This document shows, piece by piece, positions 1 through 6,485 of a stretch of 17,406 nucleotides of DNA (positions are counted from its first letter, which is position 1; each line of letters starts with the position of its first letter). This DNA comes from DASRPD01 sp035646535 (GTDB lineage Bacteria; Actinomycetota; Acidimicrobiia; IMCC26256; JANYLB01): assembly GCA_035646535.1 (NCBI GenBank), contig DASRPD010000081.1, forward strand, positions 1 to 17,406, read 5' to 3'. Position numbers and translations under genes: made by a program. Under the pieces are notes generated by a model. The model made no database searches and had not been told where the DNA came from. It saw only the letters and a list, made by a program, of their open reading frames with translations.

Positions 1-2
1 GG

Positions 3-845
3 GTCATCGTGGTCACGGGGGCGGCGCGGGGGATGGGTCTCGCGTCCGCGAGGCGACTTGCCGGTGCCGATGAGCATCTCGTCCTCGTGGACACTGATCG
101 CGAGCAGCTCGATGAGGTCGCGCGGGAGCTCGCGGCATCCGCGGTCGTCTGTGACGTCACCGACGCGTCGGCCGTTGCGTTGCTCGCTGATCGGGTCTCC
201 GAGCTCGGTCGCTTCCGGTGGCTGGTCCACGCCGCCGGAGTCTCGCCGACCATGGCCGACTGGCGCCGGATCTGGGATGTCGACCTTCGCGGGTCGGCGC
301 TCCTGCTCGACGCGTTCCGGCCGCTCGTCGCGAAGGGAGCCGTCGCGGTGTGCTTCGCCTCCTTGGCGGCGGTGATGCTCGCGGAGGGCGGTGACGCGAC
401 GATCGACGGGATCCTCGACGATCCGCTGGCCGGCGACTTTCTCGACCGGCTCGGCGCGCTCGATGACCCGAGGGTCACCGAACCGTCGAGCGCGTACGCC
501 TGGGCAAAGCGTGGCGTGCAGCGCCTCATCCAGCGGGAAGCCGTGGAGTGGGGTCCGCGAGGCGGTCGGGTGTGCTCGGTCTCTCCGGGCATCATCTCGA
601 CCGAGATGGGACGACAAGAGCTCGCGCAGCAGCCGATCATGGAGGTCATGATCGAGATGACGCCGCTGGGTCGTCAGGGACGACCGGAGGAGGTGGCCGA
701 GCTGGTCGCCTTCCTGCTCTCCGATGGAGCGTCGTTCATCACCGGCACGGACGTGCTGGTCGACGGTGGCGTACTGTCGGCCGTTGCCACGGGACCGCCG
801 GGCTCGGGCCAAGTCAGTGATGGAGCGACGGGGGATAAGAGATGA
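3..845 (+). CDS. SDR family NAD(P)-dependent oxidoreductase (5' partial)
   Basis: Classical short-chain dehydrogenase/reductase, expected to oxidise or reduce a hydroxyl/carbonyl group with NAD(P)(H) in the cytoplasm. The reading frame is open to the left edge and begins in the first beta strand (VIVVTG), so the true start lies outside the window; GTG at 9 is not a convincing start. Seen in order: cofactor motif TGAARGMG, HAAG after strand 4, candidate catalytic Ser in FASLAA, active-site YAWAK (Tyr-x-x-x-Lys), PGIISTEM after strand 6, and a C-terminal ITGTDVLVDGG. The long insert before YAWAK and the overall pattern resemble bacterial 3-alpha-hydroxysteroid dehydrogenase/carbonyl reductases; the substrate is not readable from sequence. 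About 20 residues after DGG are low-complexity Gly/Ser. Its TGA overlaps the ATG of the next SDR (ATGA), so the two are almost certainly co-translated. Confidence 0.88.
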   Translation, partial: VIVVTGAARGMGLASARRLAGADEHLVLVDTDREQLDEVARELAASAVVCDVTDASAVALLADRVSELGRFRWLVHAAGVSPTMADWRRIWDVDLRGSALLLDAFRPLVAKGAVAVCFASLAAVMLAEGGDATIDGILDDPLAGDFLDRLGALDDPRVTEPSSAYAWAKRGVQRLIQREAVEWGPRGGRVCSVSPGIISTEMGRQELAQQPIMEVMIEMTPLGRQGRPEEVAELVAFLLSDGASFITGTDVLVDGGVLSAVATGPPGSGQVSDGATGDKR

Positions 846-1672
846 CGGGTGCTGAGTCATATCGATTCGACGGAAAACGGGCCGTCGTGGTGGGCGGCGC
901 GACGGGTATGGGAGCGGCGACAGCCGAGCTCGTGCGCGACCTGGGTGGCGAGGTCGTGGTGATGGATTTCGCCGACGTCACACTTCCCGGCGTCAAGGGA
1001 ATCAGCTTGGACTTGCGGGAGCAGGCGAGCATCGATGCGGCGCTCGACGAGTGCGGCGGACCGATCCACGCGCTCTTCTCCTGCGCCGGCGCGGCCGACG
1101 GCACGCCCGGGATCGAGAAGATCAACTTCATCGGTCATCGGCACCTCATCGATCGTGCGATCGCCGGCGGTGTGCTGGCGCGCGGCGCGGCCATCGGCAT
1201 GATCTCGTCGACGGCGGGTCTCGGTTGGGAGGGTGACCTCGAGCAGCTCGGGGAGTATCTCGACACGCCCGATTTCGACGCAGCGTCCGCTTGGATCGCG
1301 GCGCGGCCCGAGAAGGCGAACTACATGTGGAGCAAACGCGCGGTCTGCGCCTACGTCGCCCGGGAGGCGTTGCCGATGCTCCGTCGGGGGATCCGCATCA
1401 ACGCGATCCTCCCCGGGCCGACCGACACCCCGCTCGCGCGGGCAAACGCCGACCTGTGGCTCACCTTCGGTGCCGATTTCCGGGAGGAGACCGGGATCGA
1501 GCCGTCCACATCCGAACAGCAGGCGACGGCGCTGGCGTTCCTCTGTAGCGACGCGGCGTCCTACGTCAACGGGATCACCATGATCACCGATGCCGGTTAC
1601 GTCAGCTCCGGGATCGCCGGGTCGTTCCCGCCCGCGACCGCGGCAGTCGAGTTCATCACCGGAATGACCTAG
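842..1672 (+). CDS. SDR family oxidoreductase, 3-alpha-HSD/carbonyl-reductase-like
   Basis: Second SDR of a coupled pair, 276 aa, normal family length. The cofactor site is GGATGMG (18-24), followed by an acidic residue at the end of strand 2 (MDFAD, 41-45), which favours NAD(H). Other landmarks are CAGAADG (81-87), ISSTAG (121-126) with the catalytic Ser, YMWSK (161-165) with catalytic Tyr161 and Lys165, and INAILPGPTDTPL (186-198). The C-terminal AASYVNGITMITDAG replaces the usual final DGG with DAG. The segment between ISS and the Tyr is long (about 35 residues), as in Comamonas 3-alpha-hydroxysteroid dehydrogenase; that similarity is recalled, not computed. The start is the ATG inside the ATGA overlap, with a GGGGA ribosome site about 7 bases upstream. 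It is clearly diverged from its upstream neighbour, so the pair may act on successive or stereochemically different substrates. Confidence 0.9.
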   Translation: MTGAESYRFDGKRAVVVGGATGMGAATAELVRDLGGEVVVMDFADVTLPGVKGISLDLREQASIDAALDECGGPIHALFSCAGAADGTPGIEKINFIGHRHLIDRAIAGGVLARGAAIGMISSTAGLGWEGDLEQLGEYLDTPDFDAASAWIAARPEKANYMWSKRAVCAYVAREALPMLRRGIRINAILPGPTDTPLARANADLWLTFGADFREETGIEPSTSEQQATALAFLCSDAASYVNGITMITDAGYVSSGIAGSFPPATAAVEFITGMT

Positions 1673-1714
1673 GCCCCCGGCGCGAGCACGGCAGGATCGT
1701 CGCATGCCTTGTCT

Positions 1715-1737
1715 TGCATAGCGGGTACAATGCACGC
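1715..1737 (+). promoter_or_regulatory. Promoter with inverted-repeat operator candidate for the AbrB/toxin pair
   Basis: TACAAT at 1726-1731 is one base from the -10 consensus and lies six bases before the ATG at 1738, so transcription would start at or next to the A of ATG (leaderless mRNA, common in actinobacteria). An inverted repeat TGCAT (1715-1719) / ATGCA (1730-1734) straddles the -10. A protein bound there would block polymerase, which fits autorepression by the AbrB-like product. No good -35 is visible at 16-18 bases. Promoter and operator are inferred from sequence only. Confidence 0.5.
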
Positions 1738-1986
1738 ATGGCAACACGGGTAACGACCGCAAGGGTGTCTCATCGGGGTCAGACGAGCTTGCCGGCGGGC
1801 CTTCGTCATCGTTGGGGAATCGAGGACGGCGGTGAGGTCGCGTTCGTCGATCTTGGCGACGCCGCGCTGGTGCTCCCGGGCGGCGAGGCGGCTGCGCGCG
1901 CCGAGCTGCGCCGGGCCCTGGTCCGCGACGGTGCGTATGAAGCCGGGGTCGCCGCGCTGAACGACCCAGATCTTGCCGACCAGTAA
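1738..1986 (+). CDS. AbrB/MazE/SpoVT-type DNA-binding protein, probable antitoxin
   Basis: Small swapped-hairpin DNA-binding protein of 82 aa. The first 48 residues carry the family pattern: VSHRGQTSLPAGLR (10-23), then WGIEDGGEV (26-34) and a short strand ending in LVLPGG (45-50). The remainder is a charged helical tail (AAARAELRRALVRDG), where such antitoxins usually wrap their toxin. The ATG at 1738 is chosen because the AbrB fold begins there and a leaderless promoter ends just upstream; a TTG at 1714 in frame would place the promoter inside the gene. The next gene begins inside its last codons (14-base overlap), the usual antitoxin-then-toxin order. Expected role: bind and neutralise the downstream protein and repress the shared promoter. 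A stand-alone transcription regulator is the main alternative. Confidence 0.8.
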   Translation: MATRVTTARVSHRGQTSLPAGLRHRWGIEDGGEVAFVDLGDAALVLPGGEAAARAELRRALVRDGAYEAGVAALNDPDLADQ

Positions 1987-2410
1987 CTCGCTCATCGACG
2001 ACCGGGTCCTCATCGCCCGGCTGGTGAGGGAACGCGTCAGGCTTCCCCGAGACGGGCTCTTCACCACGAGCTACTGGTACTACCGCGCTTGTCGAGCGGC
2101 AGTGGTCGGAGGTTCCGGGCAGCTCTCGGGACCGTTCGCTGCCTTGGCTGACGATGAGCAGGCATCTGCGATCCGGGCAATGCTCTCGCTCCCTGCCGAC
2201 ATCGCGCTCGCGGACCCGAGGTTGCTCGTCCCCGAGATGGTGGCGATGCACCAACGCCATCCGCAGCTCGACATCATGAACCTCGAAGCCCTCGGAGCAG
2301 CCAGCCTGCTCGACGCCCGTGTCCTTCTGTCTGAACGCGCGGCAGACGGAGCCCTTCCCGGGCCTCTGAGTGCTGAAGGGCTCGCGTGGAGGGTCATCAA
2401 GATCGGGTAG
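1973..2410 (+). CDS. Putative toxin partner, divergent PIN-like protein
   Basis: Protein of 145 aa overlapping the AbrB-like gene by 14 bases. The likely start is TTG at 1973; no better start is seen, and the first hydrophobic strand (SLIDDRVLIARL, 6-17) would be lost with a later one. I do not recognise a canonical family. The layout is reminiscent of a PIN nuclease: an acidic residue in the first strand (IDDRVLI), a Tyr/Trp/Arg-rich helix (TTSYWYYRACRA), and a C-terminal segment NLEALGAASLLDARVLLSE that aligns by eye with the VapC pattern y-D-A-L-h-x-A ... L-l-T-x-D. In that alignment the usual Asp positions are Glu, so nuclease activity is uncertain. Position and overlap suggest a type II toxin. 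It could instead be an inactive PIN-like binding partner. No signal peptide or membrane segment. Confidence 0.6.
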   Translation: MPTSNSLIDDRVLIARLVRERVRLPRDGLFTTSYWYYRACRAAVVGGSGQLSGPFAALADDEQASAIRAMLSLPADIALADPRLLVPEMVAMHQRHPQLDIMNLEALGAASLLDARVLLSERAADGALPGPLSAEGLAWRVIKIG

Positions 2411-2519
2411 CCCTACCGGTCTGCAGCCTTCACGTACGTCGCCGGGGCCATTGCATCAGTGCGGGTGCAGCCGGCACACGAGAAGAAGAGGGGTGACTCA
2501 GCGCGGGTGAGGCCCGGTG

Positions 2520-2554
2520 TTGTCGCGTGGGTTCGCGTCGGCGAGACTCGGGGC
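2520..2554 (+). promoter_or_regulatory. Candidate leaderless promoter of the acyl-CoA dehydrogenase gene
   Basis: TTGTCG (2520-2525), a 17-base spacer, GAGACT (2543-2548) and six bases lead directly into GTG at 2555. Both hexamers are weak matches, but the spacing is right and the arrangement copies the leaderless promoter at 1726-1737. No Shine-Dalgarno-like purine run at proper distance from 2555 is seen. The rest of the 144-base gap (2411-2554) shows nothing else. Confidence 0.3.
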
Positions 2555-4243
2555 GTGGATGCGAACTCGTCCCGGCGCGATCTCGAGGCCTGGCGCGCAG
2601 AGCTTCCCGCGGACCCGTTCGCCGCCGATGCTGCACTGCGGCGGCTCGTGGGGCGCTCCGAGATGGACGACGAGCGCCGGCGGAACTTCGAGACCCGCAT
2701 GTCAGCGTTCGCCCGGCGCGTGGTCGCCGAGGTCGGGCCGGCCGCAGCGCGCTACGAGCATCGTGGCCACCTGCCGGAGCTTCTCAGCTACGACGGGCTC
2801 GGGAATCGGGTGGAGCGCGTCGAGTTCGATCCCTCCTACCACGACGCGGGCGCGGTGGTCTGGGAGTCTGGTCTGGTCGCGGACACGGGAACGCCGGGCC
2901 GGGCGTACGAGCAGGCCACGCTGCTGTACCTGCTCTCACTCGAGGGGGAGGCTGGGCACGCCTGCCCGGCGACCTGCACGATCGGGTTGGGCCGGGCACT
3001 GCGGCGCCGAGCGGTACCGGCGGTGCGTGACCGGTTCCTCCCGGCGCTGTTGGAGCGCGACTACCGCCGGGCCGAGCGTGGGGCGCAGTTCCTGACCGAG
3101 GTACAGGGTGGCAGCGACGTCGGTGCGAACACCTGCGAGGCGGTCGCGGTCGGGGACGGCACGTGGCGGATCAGCGGAGAGAAGTGGTTCTGCTCGGTGG
3201 CCGACGCGGACCTGTTCTTGGTGACCGCACGCCCGGTCGGGGCGCCTGCGGGAACGTCGGGCCTCGGTTGTTTCGTCGTGCCGCGGCGGGTCGAAGGCGC
3301 GCCGAATGGGTTCGCGCTGCGGCGACTCAAGGAGAAGCTGGGGACCCGGGGCCTGGCCTCGGGCGAGATCGACTTCGAAGCCGCGTTGGCCTGGCCGATC
3401 GGGCCGCTCGAAGAGGGATTCCGCACCACGGTCGGGATCGTGCTCAACACGAGCCGGTGGCTGACCGCCGTGGGCGCAACCGGGATGATGCGCCGCGCCT
3501 ACCTGGAGGCAGCCGCATACGCGCGTCACCGGCGCGCGTTCGATCAGCGAATCGGCGCCTACCCGGCGGTGCGCGCCACGCTGGCGTCGATGAAGTGCGG
3601 GGCGCTGGGTGGCCTGCACCTGTGGTGGCTGCTCACCTCGCTCGAGGACCGCGCCGATGCAGGCACCGCAACCGACGAGGAGACCGCGTTCCATCGCTTC
3701 CTGGTGAACGCAGCCAAGTACGCGGCCAGCGCTCGCGCGACCCATGTCGTGCGCGACGGGATCGAGATCCTCGGCGGCAACGGCACGATCGAGGACTTCA
3801 GCATCCTGCCGCGGCTGTACCGCGACAGCATCGTGTACGAATCATGGGAGGGCACGCACAACGTGCTCGTCGCGCAGGTACTGCGCGACCTGGGCCGCTT
3901 CGAGCTCGTGGGCGTCGTCGCCGACCGTCTGGATTCGCTCATCGCACGCGCCGCGAGTCCTACCGCCGCGATCGTCAGCCAGGCAGCGAAGGAGGCCCGG
4001 GCCCAAGCGGAGCACTCGATCGAGAACCCGCAGTTCGCGGCGCTGCACTTCCGCGGTGTGCTCGACCGGTGGCTCCTCGCCTTCCAGTCCGCGTCGCTGC
4101 TCGCCACCGGCCCCGGTACCGAAGAGGAGGCCGCCGGCGAGATCCTCGCGCTCCAGGGCCTGGATCCCGAGTACCGGCCGGCCGCTGACCCGCACCGCGC
4201 GGACCGCATCGACGCGACGCTCGCCGGCGAGGCCGACGCCTAG
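2555..4243 (+). CDS. Acyl-CoA dehydrogenase, AidB-like
   Basis: FAD-dependent acyl-CoA dehydrogenase of the AidB branch, 562 aa from GTG 2555 (E. coli AidB is about 540). The frame stays open to GTG 2459, but those 32 extra residues are Arg/Gly-rich and unlike the family, so 2555 is preferred. Landmarks: flavin-contact segment FLTEVQGGSDVGANT (179-193), matching AidB's T-E-x-Q-G-G-S-D-V signature; SGEKWFCSVADAD (207-219); LKEKLGTRGLASGEIDF (258-274); GIEILGGNGTIEDFSILPRLYRD (402-424); and SWEGTHN (430-436), whose Glu432 sits where the acyl-CoA dehydrogenase catalytic base is expected. The residues after about 450 form a helical C-terminal extension. AidB itself protects DNA from alkylation and has weak isovaleryl-CoA dehydrogenase activity. 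Here the surroundings are lipid-metabolic, so a branched acyl-CoA substrate is as likely as a stress role. The next gene follows after 10 bases. Confidence 0.88.
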   Translation: MDANSSRRDLEAWRAELPADPFAADAALRRLVGRSEMDDERRRNFETRMSAFARRVVAEVGPAAARYEHRGHLPELLSYDGLGNRVERVEFDPSYHDAGAVVWESGLVADTGTPGRAYEQATLLYLLSLEGEAGHACPATCTIGLGRALRRRAVPAVRDRFLPALLERDYRRAERGAQFLTEVQGGSDVGANTCEAVAVGDGTWRISGEKWFCSVADADLFLVTARPVGAPAGTSGLGCFVVPRRVEGAPNGFALRRLKEKLGTRGLASGEIDFEAALAWPIGPLEEGFRTTVGIVLNTSRWLTAVGATGMMRRAYLEAAAYARHRRAFDQRIGAYPAVRATLASMKCGALGGLHLWWLLTSLEDRADAGTATDEETAFHRFLVNAAKYAASARATHVVRDGIEILGGNGTIEDFSILPRLYRDSIVYESWEGTHNVLVAQVLRDLGRFELVGVVADRLDSLIARAASPTAAIVSQAAKEARAQAEHSIENPQFAALHFRGVLDRWLLAFQSASLLATGPGTEEEAAGEILALQGLDPEYRPAADPHRADRIDATLAGEADA

Positions 4244-4253
4244 GCTCGTGACG

Positions 4254-5510
4254 ATGTGGCGTGAGCCGGCGCGGAACCTGCCGGTCGTCGGCGCACCCGA
4301 CGTTTTGGTTGTCGGCGCGGGCTCGGCCGGCATCGCGGCCGCGGTGGCGAGCGCGCGGCGCGGGGCCAAGACGTGGCTTGTCGAGCGCTACGGCTTCGTC
4401 GGCGGATTGGCGACGTTCGGGCTCGTCAACCTGCTGCTGACGCTCGACGACGGCGAGGGAACCCAGGTCGTCGGGGGCCTCTGCCAGGAGCTGGTCGATC
4501 GGCTCGACGCGCGCGGCGCGGCACGGTTCCCCCCGTCGGCGGAATGGGGCCGCGAAGACCCGGAGGCGGTCGAGCGGTGGCGCCGATCGGGGCTGATCTG
4601 GGGGGCACCGCCCGACGTGGTGCGGTACTCGGTCGCGTTCGACCCCGAGGAGCTCGTCACCGTCGCCTACGAGATGCTGGCGGAGGCGGGGGTGCACCTG
4701 CGCTTGCACTCATGGTGCGTCGCGGCGCCGACCCACGACGGCGCCATCGATGCCGTCGTGCTCGAGTCGAAGGCCGGCCGGCAGGTGGTGCGGCCCCGCG
4801 TGGTGATCGACGCGACGGGCGACGGCGATGTGCTGGTCGCCGCCGGAGCGACCCATGAACGAGTGCCTGTGCACCCCTACTTGTGGTTTCGGATGGGTGG
4901 CGTCGACGATGACGCGGCCGACGCCGCGCAGTTGGGACTGGCATTCCGCACCACCACTCCAGGGCGTTCGCTGATCGCCTGGGGCGGCCCCGGGGTGGTG
5001 TCACGCAAGTACGACCTGTGCGATCCCGACGAGCTCACCGCGGCGGAGCTGGAGTGCCGAACGAGCGCGCTCGCCGAGGCTGGCCGCCTGAGAGCAGAGG
5101 CGCCCGGGTTCGCGGACGCCTGGGTCGACGATGTCGCGAAGCTGCTCGGCATCACCGAGTCGCGCCGACTCGTGGGCGACTTCGTGCTCGAGAAGGATCA
5201 CGGTGACCTCCGATTCCCCGACGCCGTCGCGCGCACTGGTCACTGGACCCGGCGGGGCGTCGTGTACGAGATCCCGTACCGGTGTCTCTCGACGCCGAGC
5301 GTCTCGAACCTCCTCGTGGCCGGCCGCTGCATCTCGACGAGTCGGTACGTGCACCAGGCGACCAAGGAGATCCCCGCCGCGATGGCTACCGGTGAGGCCG
5401 CGGGCGCGGGCGCCGTGCACGTCGCTCGCGGGAGCGGCGACGTACACGACGTCGATGTGCACGCGCTGCGCGACGACCTGCGAGACGCGGGCGCCGATGT
5501 CGGTTCCTGA
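4254..5510 (+). CDS. FAD-dependent oxidoreductase (FAD_oxidored, PF12831-like)
   Basis: Predicted cytoplasmic flavoprotein of 418 aa. Dinucleotide-binding motif GAGSAG (21-26) lies in DVLVVGAGSAGIAAA; an acidic Glu ends the next strand in WLVERYGFVGGLAT, the E-R-x-G-F-x-G-G-x-A-T pattern typical of PF12831 proteins. A central VVIDATGDGDVLVAAGA is the second flavin segment (A-T-G-D-G-D), and near the end SNLLVAGRCISTSRYVHQ followed by EIPAAMATGEAAGAGA is the conserved C-terminal FAD-contacting block. The substrate cannot be told from sequence. ATG at 4254 is preferred; GTG at 4248 is possible. TAGGCT at 4241-4246, formed by the stop of the previous gene, lies seven bases before the ATG and could be a leaderless -10. 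Otherwise the gene is read through from the acyl-CoA dehydrogenase 10 bases upstream. The frame is open far upstream (to 3744), but only as a GC-rich shadow of the preceding gene. Confidence 0.87.
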   Translation: MWREPARNLPVVGAPDVLVVGAGSAGIAAAVASARRGAKTWLVERYGFVGGLATFGLVNLLLTLDDGEGTQVVGGLCQELVDRLDARGAARFPPSAEWGREDPEAVERWRRSGLIWGAPPDVVRYSVAFDPEELVTVAYEMLAEAGVHLRLHSWCVAAPTHDGAIDAVVLESKAGRQVVRPRVVIDATGDGDVLVAAGATHERVPVHPYLWFRMGGVDDDAADAAQLGLAFRTTTPGRSLIAWGGPGVVSRKYDLCDPDELTAAELECRTSALAEAGRLRAEAPGFADAWVDDVAKLLGITESRRLVGDFVLEKDHGDLRFPDAVARTGHWTRRGVVYEIPYRCLSTPSVSNLLVAGRCISTSRYVHQATKEIPAAMATGEAAGAGAVHVARGSGDVHDVDVHALRDDLRDAGADVGS

Positions 5511-5783
5511 AACGGAAGGCGGAGACGATGGATGAGTGTCACGGATCGTCCGCGCCGGCGTTCGCGGAGCTCGCCCGAACGATCTGAACGGAGGACGGGA
5601 CGGCGACTCGGGCCCGCGCGGCGCGGTCCAACGCGACGCGACCGAGCCCTTGCTGGCTATCGTTCGGCGGGTGGCGTCGCCAGGATGAACCGCACTCCCC
5701 GGGTGGCTTGGCCGGGCGATCGACACCGTCATGTTCACCGATGGCACCGGGCTCGTCCGGCGCTCCGAGCACGAGGTTCCGTC
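5511..5783 (+). other. 273-bp stretch without a convincing gene
   Basis: This gap separates the FAD oxidoreductase from the SH3-containing protein. Two minor things are visible. A 19-codon ORF at 5528-5587 (MDECHGSSAPAFAELARTI) has a GGAG just upstream but resembles nothing. In another frame a short segment (5716-5781) reads RAIDTVMFTDGTGLVRRSE, faintly like the first strand of a class III nucleotide cyclase (T-V-x-F-T-D), with a stop codon just upstream at 5683-5685. TATCGT around 5658 could act as a -10. The frame of the downstream gene is open through the region, but its translation (Arg/His-rich) is unlike protein. I call it non-coding or decayed sequence. Confidence 0.35.
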
Positions 5784-6473
5784 ATGGACATCCGAACCAC
5801 GTTCGAAACCGCCGGGCTCGCGGTCACCGGAGACCCGCCCGCTGTGACCGTCTCGGTTGGGTCCGCGACAGTCATCGTGCAGGTCGGCGAGGAGCGCGCC
5901 GGCCTGGTCCTGCTGAGGGCCGCGATCGCGGTGCCCGGTCGGCTCGACCCGGAGGACCTCGCGGCGGCCGCCCTTGCAACTCCCGGTGACCAGCGCTACC
6001 TCGCGCAGCCCGGCCGGCTCGTGGGCGAGCGTCGGCTTGTCGAACCCACCGCCGGCCGGCTCTACGACGCGGTCCACGAGCTCGCCGAGTCGACCGCTGC
6101 GCTCGGCACCGCGCTGACCGAGGTCGAACCCATCGAGCGCGACCTCGAGACCGGAGGGCCGCCCGTCCCGATCGCCGCCCCTGTCGGCCCGATGCCGCCG
6201 GCCGCGGCGCGCGCCGAACCCGCCACGCAGCCGGTGAGCGTCCCCGCCCCTCTCACCGCCGATCAGGCCGCGCCCGCACCGCCGACGGCGGAGCCGTTCT
6301 GGTTCTCCGTCGACGCGCCGACCGACCTCGTCGACTCGCAGCGCCGCGTCGTCGCGACCCTCCAACCCGGGGCCTGGCACCAGGCACTGCGCCAGGAAGG
6401 CGACTGGCTCCTCGCGACCGGCCCCTCGGGGGCCGAAGGCTGGCTGGCGAGCGCGGCGGCGCGACGCGCGTAG
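5784..6473 (+). CDS. Uncharacterised protein: N-terminal alpha/beta domain, Pro/Ala linker, C-terminal SH3-like domain
   Basis: Protein of 229 aa, not assigned to a named gene. Residues 1-118 form a small alpha/beta unit (MDIRTTFETAGL, strand-rich 20-50, helix 92-112), reminiscent of YbjN/type-III-chaperone-like folds, though this is a weak visual impression. Residues 122-172 are a Pro/Ala-rich disordered linker. Residues 173-222 (FWFSVDAPTDLVD ... TLQPGAW ... GDWLLATGPSGAEGWL) have the strand pattern and closing G-W-L of a bacterial SH3 domain. No signal peptide or transmembrane helix is seen, which is odd because bacterial SH3 domains are often extracytoplasmic. ATG at 5784 is chosen because the protein-like sequence begins there; the frame extends to 5532 with implausible Arg/His-rich residues. 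The gene ends 12 bases before the convergent WS/DGAT gene, with no clear terminator between them. Confidence 0.65.
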   Translation: MDIRTTFETAGLAVTGDPPAVTVSVGSATVIVQVGEERAGLVLLRAAIAVPGRLDPEDLAAAALATPGDQRYLAQPGRLVGERRLVEPTAGRLYDAVHELAESTAALGTALTEVEPIERDLETGGPPVPIAAPVGPMPPAAARAEPATQPVSVPAPLTADQAAPAPPTAEPFWFSVDAPTDLVDSQRRVVATLQPGAWHQALRQEGDWLLATGPSGAEGWLASAAARRA

Positions 6474-6485
6474 CCCGCCCGAGCC

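Noticed and set aside
857..2260. 467-codon minus-strand ORF opposite the second SDR and the toxin-antitoxin pair
   Set aside because: Arg/His/Gly-rich translation with no domain pattern; it crosses three well-supported plus-strand genes. Typical antisense shadow in very GC-rich DNA.
3744..4253. N-terminal extension of the FAD oxidoreductase by about 170 codons
   Set aside because: Ser/Arg/Thr-rich shadow of the acyl-CoA dehydrogenase frame; the flavin-binding domain begins just after 4254.
6474..6485. Bidirectional terminator between the convergent SH3-protein and WS/DGAT genes
   Set aside because: Only 12 bases separate the stops, and no stable stem with a T-run is visible there.
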